Shown one piece after another: positions 13,018 through 18,580 of a stretch of 20,000 nt of DNA. Position 1 is the first letter of the stretch; each line of letters begins with the position of its first letter. The stretch comes from a virus. The stretch covers positions 1-20,000 of the IMG/VR virus record IMGVR_UViG_3300048784_000182; one strand, written 5' to 3'. Under the pieces are notes generated by a model. The model made no database searches and was not told the origin of the DNA. It was given only the letters and a program-made list of their open reading frames with translations. Both the position numbers and the translations under genes were made by a program.

Positions 13018-13365
13018 ATGCCCAAATATCGATTCTTTTGCGAAAATTGTCAGGTTGAAATAGAGCGCTATGCTTCTCCAAAAGAGGAGAGGACAGAGTG
13101 CGGCATGTGCATGTTGCCAATGCAGCGTCAATTTCCTGGCAGTGGTTCTCAGGCCGTTCGAGAGGTTGTAGATACGTTCACTAACGTAAGAACTGCTCCC
13201 GATGAAAAGGCTCAAAATAAGGCTCGCAAGACTGAGCATTTTTGGGAAGTCGAAGTTCCTAGACTAATTCAGACATATTCACTGCAAACGTGTCTTGAAG
13301 AGGCGTGGTTAATTTACAATGATAAAGGTGAACTAGTGATCAATAAATCACCTTCTAAGCGATAA
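13018..13365 (+). CDS. FmdB-like zinc-ribbon protein, 115 aa
   Basis: The N-terminus MPKYRFFCENC with C8-x2-C11 and C28-x2-C31 (CGMC) forms a zinc ribbon of the FmdB type (compare MPxYxYxCxxC), about 40 residues. The rest is charged and helical, with a Trp-rich FWEVEVPRLIQTY and a Lys-rich C-terminus, of unknown role. The ATG follows the preceding stop by one base with no clear Shine-Dalgarno or -10, so coupling to the upstream gene is likely. FmdB-type ribbons are often suspected nucleic-acid or protein adaptors; in phages their job is unknown. Confidence 0.8.
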   Translation: MPKYRFFCENCQVEIERYASPKEERTECGMCMLPMQRQFPGSGSQAVREVVDTFTNVRTAPDEKAQNKARKTEHFWEVEVPRLIQTYSLQTCLEEAWLIYNDKGELVINKSPSKR

Positions 13366-13369
13366 GAAT

Positions 13370-13921
13370 ATGGCATGTAACAAAGAAAATAAGAAAAGAT
13401 TAAACAGGGAGTGGCGAAGAACTCATAGTGATGCTATTAATGAACGCCAACGACAACAGTATCGCGACAATCACAGCGAAGCGCTTACATATCAACGTGA
13501 CTATCGATCAAAAACTAAAGAAAAACAAAGCGAATATAACAAATCGGCATACCAAAAACGTAAACTAAGATACCTTAGTGATGTTAATTTTAAGTTGGCA
13601 GCTAGTTTACGCAATAGGTTGGGTCGTGCAATAAAGGGCAATTATAAATCTGGTTCTGCGGTTAATGACTTAGGTTGTTCTGTACAAGAGTTTAAGTTCT
13701 ATATAGAATCTAAGTTTCAACTAGGAATGACTTGGGATAACTGGTCTAAAGATGGTTGGCACATTGATCACATAAAGCCATTGTGTAAATTTGATTTAAG
13801 TAATTCAGATCAACTAAAGCAGGCTTGCCATTTCACCAATCTTCAGCCACTGTGGGTAGAAGATCATAAGCGAAAGACTGCTGGTGAAATCTATGAAAAT
13901 ACTTTCAATAAAGATAAGTAA
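13370..13921 (+). CDS. HNH endonuclease B, 183 aa, upstream of Rad50
   Basis: A homing-type HNH nuclease. The N-terminal 65 residues are extremely basic and polar (RREW-, RQRQQYR- and KTKEKQSEYN-like segments) and lack the Cys finger of the sister genes. The C-terminal block DLGCSVQEFKFYIESKF, LGMTWDN, GWHIDHIKPL, HFTNLQPL and a final DHKRK is closely related to the genes at 5339 and 15592. It overlaps the Rad50 start by 29 bases. The start has no Shine-Dalgarno. Its position, together with gene C on the other side, brackets the Rad50 gene. Confidence 0.85.
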   Translation: MACNKENKKRLNREWRRTHSDAINERQRQQYRDNHSEALTYQRDYRSKTKEKQSEYNKSAYQKRKLRYLSDVNFKLAASLRNRLGRAIKGNYKSGSAVNDLGCSVQEFKFYIESKFQLGMTWDNWSKDGWHIDHIKPLCKFDLSNSDQLKQACHFTNLQPLWVEDHKRKTAGEIYENTFNKDK

Positions 13922-15629
13922 TATTTTAAGCATTGAAGATGCTTATGTTGAGTTTGATGACTCGGGGCTTATGCTCGTCCAGGGGTGGAACTATGATGTC
14001 GATAGAGCAAATGGAGCAGGAAAGACAGCAATATTCAACGCTATCACATTCGCTTTATATGATAAACTTCCTAGAAAAATTACTGCAACGGAAATTCTAC
14101 GCAGGGGATCTAAAAATGGATCGGTTGCGTTGTGCGTGGAAGTTGGCACAGAACAGTATATCGTTAAGAGATCACGCCCTAAAGGCGTCGTTTTCTTCAA
14201 AGGCACCGAATCTTTAACAGTAACACAAGAAGGTTGGGAGAACATTTTAAAGTTGAACTATGAACAGTTCATTCTATCTATGTATGCGGCCCAAGGCGTA
14301 ACGAAGAGATTTCTATCCATTAACGACGGTGACAAGAAGGAGTTCCTTCTTCAGCTCCTCAACTTGCAGGAGTTCTCTTCTTGTAAACTCATTGCGGACC
14401 AAAAAGTCAAAGAATTGGAATCATCCTGCGCGTCCATTCAATCTAAACTAGATTCCATAGACTCTAAGATAGACGCCTACAGCGAGTCATTGTGTGCTGA
14501 TGATGTTATTACTTATCACATTTCTCTAGCCAACCAAAACATTGTAGATCTCACTACTGTTATTAGTAAGGCTCAAGTTGTTACGAGACCAGACTTGAGT
14601 AAGTATCAAAAGCTTGAAGAAGATATCTTAGTAAAGAAAACTGAGTTCACAAGAGCAAAGACTAGAAGAGAGATGCTTCATGAACAGTACAGAAGAATAC
14701 AAGGTAAGATTCAGCCATTCAATGCAGCTAGATCTTGCTCGGAATGTGGATCTGCGCTTGATACGTCTGCTGCGGAAGCTCAACATAGCAAATTATTGGT
14801 TTCCCTTAAGGGCGAACTTGCTGGGATCAAACTCGAGATTGACCATTGTGATAACATACTCCTTAAAGAAAAAGGGGTAAATGAACTTCAAGTAAAACTC
14901 CGTGACAAGAAGAGAGAAGAATCTAAGGATTATGAGATAGCAACTGCTACTGTTGCTGACTTACAAGCTAAGATCAACTTGAAGCAGTTGGAGCTCAAAC
15001 AACTGAACGTAAAACTACAAAACAACTTAGAATTAAACAATAAGATCAAAGACCTATCTAACCTACGTGCACAAACTGTTAACAATAGGGCTACCATATC
15101 ACGAGAGATTGAGCTTTATAAGACCATTTCTGCCATGTATTCGCCCACTGGTGCTCAGGCCTATATCCTTGATTCTGTTATAGAATCCTTCAATGAGAAG
15201 GTAACTGAATATGTAAATCTTTTGTGGTCAAATCTTACCTACGAACTTATGTCCTATAAGGAAAATGTTAAGGGTGATGTTACCGCAAAGTTTTCTGAAA
15301 CACTGGTCATGGATGGGAAACCCATCTCTATTGGCAGTTTGTCTGGTGGAGAATTTAGGGCTTTATCTCTATGTGTAGATTTTGCACTTGTAGATGTCAT
15401 GGAACGTCAATTTGGTATATCGATGTCCCCGATCATCCTAGATGAACAGACAGAGGGATTAGATGCCTCGGGTAAGGAACTTATAATGGAACTACTTTCT
15501 GAGTTGTCTAGTAGTAGAATGATTATAGTGATTGATCATGCAAGTGAGGTGGCCGCATCTTTTAGCAAAGTACTAAAGATAGAGAAGAGAAATGGAATCT
15601 CAAATATTATTAAACCAGAAGATATGTAG
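13893..15629 (+). CDS. Rad50/SbcC/T4 gp46-type recombination ATPase
   Basis: 578 aa, close in length to T4 gp46 (about 560). ABC-type ATPase halves flank a coiled coil: Walker A NGAGKT (40-45), a zinc-hook CSEC (C282, C285) at the coil tip, signature LSGGE (483-487), Walker B IILDEQ with D517/E518, and the H-loop VIDHASE. With a gp47/Mre11 nuclease such proteins process DNA ends for recombination-dependent replication; no nuclease gene is in the window. The frame opens at GTG 13884, but GGTGA five to six bases before ATG 13893 makes that the better start. Its two ends are overlapped by HNH genes B and C. TAG stop with TAA two codons later. Confidence 0.94.
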   Translation: MKILSIKISNILSIEDAYVEFDDSGLMLVQGWNYDVDRANGAGKTAIFNAITFALYDKLPRKITATEILRRGSKNGSVALCVEVGTEQYIVKRSRPKGVVFFKGTESLTVTQEGWENILKLNYEQFILSMYAAQGVTKRFLSINDGDKKEFLLQLLNLQEFSSCKLIADQKVKELESSCASIQSKLDSIDSKIDAYSESLCADDVITYHISLANQNIVDLTTVISKAQVVTRPDLSKYQKLEEDILVKKTEFTRAKTRREMLHEQYRRIQGKIQPFNAARSCSECGSALDTSAAEAQHSKLLVSLKGELAGIKLEIDHCDNILLKEKGVNELQVKLRDKKREESKDYEIATATVADLQAKINLKQLELKQLNVKLQNNLELNNKIKDLSNLRAQTVNNRATISREIELYKTISAMYSPTGAQAYILDSVIESFNEKVTEYVNLLWSNLTYELMSYKENVKGDVTAKFSETLVMDGKPISIGSLSGGEFRALSLCVDFALVDVMERQFGISMSPIILDEQTEGLDASGKELIMELLSELSSSRMIIVIDHASEVAASFSKVLKIEKRNGISNIIKPEDM

Positions 15630-16272
15630 TTCTTGTAACTCTTTATGTTTATTGGACTTTTTTGATAAAGATAAGTGTCAAAAAGACGGTCACAAGAGTC
15701 AATGTAAGGCATGTAAAAGCAAATACTCAAAGAGTCATAATGCTGATAGCAAGGTTAATGAAAGAAATAAATCACTTAAGAAGATCTATTGCTTAAACAA
15801 TTTAGAAAAAGAACAACAATATAGAATTACGCATAAGGTACAAAGTCGTAAGGCCCAGAAAGATTGGTACCTTAGGAACAAGGGCTTGCTAAAAGAAAAG
15901 CGCCGCATCTACGCGAAAATAAGAAGTAAACATGATATTAACTTCAAATTATGCAAAAACCTGCGCACTAGGTTATATTGTGCTTTGAAAGATAACTTGA
16001 AAACAGGTTCTGCGGTTGAAGATTTAGGTTGTTCTATCGCGAAGTTAAAGATACATCTTCAACTTAAGTTTACTAGACGCCCTAAGAATAGTGCCCAAAT
16101 AATGACTTGGAATAACTATGAGTATAGTGGTTGGCACATAGATCATGTCAGGCCATTGTCTAGTTTTGATCTTTCTGATCCTGCGCAACTTAAAGAGGCT
16201 TGTCATTACACTAACTTACAGCCTCTTTGGTCAGAAGAAAACTTGCGTAAGTCTGATTCTGTGCTACAATAG
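15592..16272 (+). CDS. HNH endonuclease C, 226 aa, overlapping the end of Rad50
   Basis: Starts at ATG 15592 inside the last 38 bases of Rad50, with AGAAGAG just upstream. An N-terminal zinc finger ICSSCNSLCLLDFF then QCKACKSKYSK (C12, C15 and a later C-x2-C pair) is typical of phage HNH genes, as in RSQCKACR-type proteins. A basic middle region is followed by DLGCSIAKLKIHL, MTWNNYEYSG, WHIDHVRPLSSFDL and HYTNLQPLW. A small insertion (RRPKNSAQI) separates two conserved blocks compared with genes A and B. The TAG stop codon overlaps the -10 element of the next gene. Likely a homing nuclease. Confidence 0.87.
   Translation: MESQILLNQKICSSCNSLCLLDFFDKDKCQKDGHKSQCKACKSKYSKSHNADSKVNERNKSLKKIYCLNNLEKEQQYRITHKVQSRKAQKDWYLRNKGLLKEKRRIYAKIRSKHDINFKLCKNLRTRLYCALKDNLKTGSAVEDLGCSIAKLKIHLQLKFTRRPKNSAQIMTWNNYEYSGWHIDHVRPLSSFDLSDPAQLKEACHYTNLQPLWSEENLRKSDSVLQ
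16265..16270 (+). promoter_or_regulatory. Extended -10 for the leaderless 102-aa gene
   Basis: TGC-TACAAT at the end of HNH gene C, six bases before the ATG at 16277. No Shine-Dalgarno. Confidence 0.45.
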
Positions 16273-16276
16273 ACTT

Positions 16277-16585
16277 ATGCAGGACCTCATTGAAAAAATT
16301 GAAGAGCTAAAGAAGGCCTTAGGGGCCATGAAGCCAAAAGAAAATACCCTAGTTCCTGCTCTCAGCTTGCCAGCAGTTAAACCTCTTTCTATATCAGCTT
16401 CGTCTGGTGGCTCGGTGAAACCACCTAAGTTACCAGGCGTTGCTGCAGCTTCTGGCAAAGATCCAAAGAAGATGGCCGAACAACTTAAGAATCCTAGACC
16501 CACTAAGCCAAAGGTAGAAGTACTTAAGACGGATAAGAACGGTCAGTGGTCGCTGAATAAGTTCGGCGAAAACAATTCAGTATAA
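16277..16585 (+). CDS. Hypothetical Pro/Lys-rich protein, 102 aa
   Basis: The frame is open from 16145, but the part before 16277 is a shadow of HNH gene C; ATG 16277 follows a TACAAT at six bases and is chosen as start. A short N-terminal helix (MQDLIEKIEELKKALGAM) is followed by a long low-complexity region rich in Pro, Lys, Ser and Ala (for example SLPAVKPLSISASSGGSVKP) with no obvious fold, ending DKNGQWSLNKFG. It looks intrinsically disordered. Possibly a scaffold or linker protein; the function is unknown. Confidence 0.72.
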   Translation: MQDLIEKIEELKKALGAMKPKENTLVPALSLPAVKPLSISASSGGSVKPPKLPGVAAASGKDPKKMAEQLKNPRPTKPKVEVLKTDKNGQWSLNKFGENNSV

Positions 16586-16586
16586 T
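16581..16586 (+). promoter_or_regulatory. -10 element for the leaderless GTG-started HNH gene
   Basis: AG-TATAAT overlapping the stop of the previous gene, six bases before the GTG at 16593. No Shine-Dalgarno. Confidence 0.5.
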
Positions 16587-16592
16587 CTAATA

Positions 16593-17147
16593 GTGAAAAA
16601 ACGTCCCCCATACAATCAGGAAGTTGCAATCCGCGGTGCTCTGCGCCGCGCCTTTTCTCGTTCTCCTTTGGTTAGAGAAGTTCTTGAAGAATCTCGCCAG
16701 GAATTTCCCCGCTACAAAAAAGATGGCACTAGACATAAGAGAAACTGGGTTAAGAGACAATGCCAGGTTTGCAATGAATGGGTTCCTAGTGGCCATATAA
16801 AAGTTGACCATATAGATCCTGTTATCTCTGTGTTAGAGGGCAAACAAGATTGGAACACGTTTGTTGACCGCCTCTGGTGCAATACCTTAGGAAAAGCCAA
16901 TCTCCAGCGCATCTGTGATCCTTGTCATAACATTAAGACTCAGGGTGAAAGAATAGCGCGCCTTACTAAGCAATACACAGAAGAACTAGATGAGATAGAG
17001 TCACGCTTTAGTAGCATGCTCCCTATCTTGATAAAACCAACAATTAAGTTATTGAACAAGTATATTGCCAAGAAGAAGACTAAGGGTCTTGAACTGATAG
17101 TACAAAGAGCTCAGAGATTAAAAGATCGATTGAAACAAGGAGCATGA
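16593..17147 (+). CDS. HNH endonuclease, separate subfamily, 184 aa
   Basis: Begins at GTG 16593, leaderless in appearance. A basic N-terminal region (RRAFSRSPLVREV) is followed by the nuclease core: CQVC (57-60), HIKVDHIDPVI with D72-H73, the N103 segment NLQRICDPCHNIKT with the second zinc pair C108/C111 and H112-N113. A C-terminal helical tail of about 65 residues is Lys/Leu-rich. This core resembles the stand-alone HNH proteins common in phage genomes and is not the same subfamily as genes A, B and C; it lacks their DLGCS and YTNLQPL blocks. It could be a homing enzyme or take part in DNA processing. TGA stop, adjacent to the next ATG. Confidence 0.87.
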   Translation: MKKRPPYNQEVAIRGALRRAFSRSPLVREVLEESRQEFPRYKKDGTRHKRNWVKRQCQVCNEWVPSGHIKVDHIDPVISVLEGKQDWNTFVDRLWCNTLGKANLQRICDPCHNIKTQGERIARLTKQYTEELDEIESRFSSMLPILIKPTIKLLNKYIAKKKTKGLELIVQRAQRLKDRLKQGA

Positions 17148-17438
17148 ATGAGTGATGTTAAGAAGGTTCTTTCAAAGAGTTTCGTAGACAACCACGAGAA
17201 CGTCACTGAGGACGTGGCTGCTGACCTAATCGTCAAGGCCGAAATGAAGGTTAAGGAAATCAAGGAAGAGCGTGCAGCCGATGGTAAGTTGGAGCAGGCT
17301 AGACAGATTGTTAAGGATCTTAACGGCGCTTACACCAGTGCTATCAAGTACGAGCAGGCCAAGATTGCTTTCCTCCTCGAGAAGATCGAAGAGATCCAGA
17401 GCGGTGCCGTTAATCCTAGCTCAGGCGCCAATTCCTGA
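17148..17438 (+). CDS. Small helical (coiled-coil) protein, 96 aa
   Basis: Directly follows the HNH stop, with an AGGAG site five bases before the ATG. Almost all helical and charged; heptad-like spacing of hydrophobic residues runs from about 25 to 85 (LIVKAEMKVKEIKEER, ARQIVKDLNGAYTSA, AFLLEKIEEI), suggesting a coiled coil or helical bundle, ending in a Ser/Asn/Gly-rich tail. Codons look more evenly GC-rich than in the HNH gene upstream, like the following virion-type gene. A scaffold, chaperone or small structural role would fit, but no family is recognised. Confidence 0.8.
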   Translation: MSDVKKVLSKSFVDNHENVTEDVAADLIVKAEMKVKEIKEERAADGKLEQARQIVKDLNGAYTSAIKYEQAKIAFLLEKIEEIQSGAVNPSSGANS

Positions 17439-17444
17439 TATAAT
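17439..17444 (+). promoter_or_regulatory. Extended -10 promoter for the virion-type gene
   Basis: TGA-TATAAT. Unlike most others here, the start codon is 28 bases further on and is served by a strong AAGGAG site at 17462-17467. AAGGTC (17445-17450) and GACCTT (17467-17472) form an inverted repeat around it, a possible operator. Confidence 0.55.
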
Positions 17445-17472
17445 AAGGTCAACTTAGTTTTAAGGAGACCTT

Positions 17473-18339
17473 ATGTCACTTCGCGACTCTTATTTTAATG
17501 GCCCTAACGGAATTCAACAGCAGATGGATGCTGCTTTTGCTAATGGTATCGCCTACGTAGGTGTAGGAGCTAATGATGTTTCTACCCTATCACTAGGCGA
17601 TAGAAATGGCTCCAACCTGGCTGCCGGCATCGGTAGCCCTGGACTATACTTTACTTATGCTACTCCATCAGCTAACTATGTGATGTGGATGTATGTCAAT
17701 GGTGAAGTTGCTCCAAGTGTGGCTGGTACTCTAGTTCAGGTCACTATCTTGAGTGGTGATAATTCAACTGCAGTAGCTTTGAAGATTGCTGCAGCCATGA
17801 ATGCCATTGTCAACTCTCCTTTTTCTGATGTTGCAAGTGCCTCTGTTGTTTCTATGTCGAATAGTGTTTCGGGCGTAGTTATTCTTCCTGTGTCTGCAGG
17901 AACTCTTGGTGGAACTGCTGTAGTAGCTCAAGCTCAAGCCGGTGTTGCTCCTACTGGACAATACTCTGCTCTTCAGACTGCTCTACAGCAAGCTGCAGCT
18001 GGCGGAAAGCAAGATTTCAGGCTTGTTACTATGGGCACTGGTAACATGAACACTTCTATCTTAAGAGCTTGCAATGGCAACAATCTAGCATTGAGGGCTT
18101 TCTTCGCCGGAATTTATCAGGCACTCGCAAGTCAGCAAATCTACGATTATCAGGTTAGACTGCAACTCGATATCAGTACGTCATCTTCAACTAATGTTAT
18201 TTTTAACTTTAGTTTTGGGCGCCGTTTTATGAATGCACCAGTTAACTTAGATTCTTTGACTTGTCCTCCATCTGGTAGTAATGGAACTGGTGGTGGTTCA
18301 AGTTGTGGCTGTGGCGATAACTGGTCTCGTGGCTATTAG
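17473..18339 (+). CDS. Putative virion structural protein, 288 aa
   Basis: Glycine-, alanine- and serine-rich, almost without charged residues, typical of phage capsid or tail surface proteins. The segment YVMWMYVNGEVAPSVAGTLV then VTILSGDNSTAVALKIAAAM (about 70-115) matches a module seen repeatedly in phage structural proteins (a Tyr/Trp strand, Pro-x2-Gly turn, then a hydrophobic helix). The C-terminus has a folded RRFMNAPVNLDSLTCPPSG strand followed by a GTGGGSSCGCGDNW tail with three Cys. It has its own promoter, the best ribosome site in the window and a strong terminator, so it is probably highly expressed. Which virion part it forms cannot be told. TAG stop. Confidence 0.78.
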   Translation: MSLRDSYFNGPNGIQQQMDAAFANGIAYVGVGANDVSTLSLGDRNGSNLAAGIGSPGLYFTYATPSANYVMWMYVNGEVAPSVAGTLVQVTILSGDNSTAVALKIAAAMNAIVNSPFSDVASASVVSMSNSVSGVVILPVSAGTLGGTAVVAQAQAGVAPTGQYSALQTALQQAAAGGKQDFRLVTMGTGNMNTSILRACNGNNLALRAFFAGIYQALASQQIYDYQVRLQLDISTSSSTNVIFNFSFGRRFMNAPVNLDSLTCPPSGSNGTGGGSSCGCGDNWSRGY

Positions 18340-18353
18340 CACTCAAAGAGTAT

Positions 18354-18391
18354 AAGCGTACCTCTATAAAAGTTCGCTTTGGTCTCAGAGG
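18354..18391 (+). other. Possible H-type pseudoknot downstream of a TAG stop
   Basis: AAGCG (18354-18358) can pair with CGCTT (18375-18379), and CCTCT (18361-18365) with AGAGG (18387-18391), in crossing order. It begins 14 bases after the TAG of the virion-type gene. Readthrough would add only nine codons before TAA, so a role in 3' end structure is as likely as recoding. Confidence 0.4.
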
Positions 18392-18407
18392 CAACGCAGG
18401 GATTGAG

Positions 18408-18436
18408 AAGGGCACTACGGTGCCCTTTTCTTTTTG
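18408..18436 (+). terminator. Rho-independent terminator
   Basis: AAGGGCAC and GTGCCCTT form eight perfect pairs around a TACG tetraloop, followed by TTCTTTTT. It ends the virion-type transcript and lies just before the -10 element of the next gene. Confidence 0.93.
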
Positions 18437-18442
18437 TATAAT
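18437..18442 (+). promoter_or_regulatory. -10 promoter for the polymerase transcript
   Basis: TATAAT directly after the terminator T-run. Six bases later is an ATG opening a 43-codon frame, and the polymerase ATG is at 18523. No -35 is possible without overlapping the terminator stem. Confidence 0.5.
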
Positions 18443-18448
18443 CTGTGC

Positions 18449-18580
18449 ATGAATTGTATTGGTTGCAATATATTGATTGAGCTGGGAAAAAGATCATTAC
18501 AAGAAAACGCAACAGGAGTTTTATGGCTCGCTTTAAAGAAGTTTGTCAACTGCACAATCATAGCAAGTATAGTCTTTTAG
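18449..18580 (+). CDS. Possible small leaderless ORF, 43 aa
   Basis: Begins MNCIGCNILIELGKRSLQEN, with one CxxC pair, at the same six-base distance from TATAAT as the other leaderless genes, and ends in TAG inside the polymerase gene, overlapping it by 58 bases in another frame. The first half looks protein-like; the part over the polymerase gene is probably constrained by it. It could be a small zinc-binding peptide, a leader that tunes polymerase expression, or nothing. Confidence 0.35.
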   Translation: MNCIGCNILIELGKRSLQENATGVLWLALKKFVNCTIIASIVF

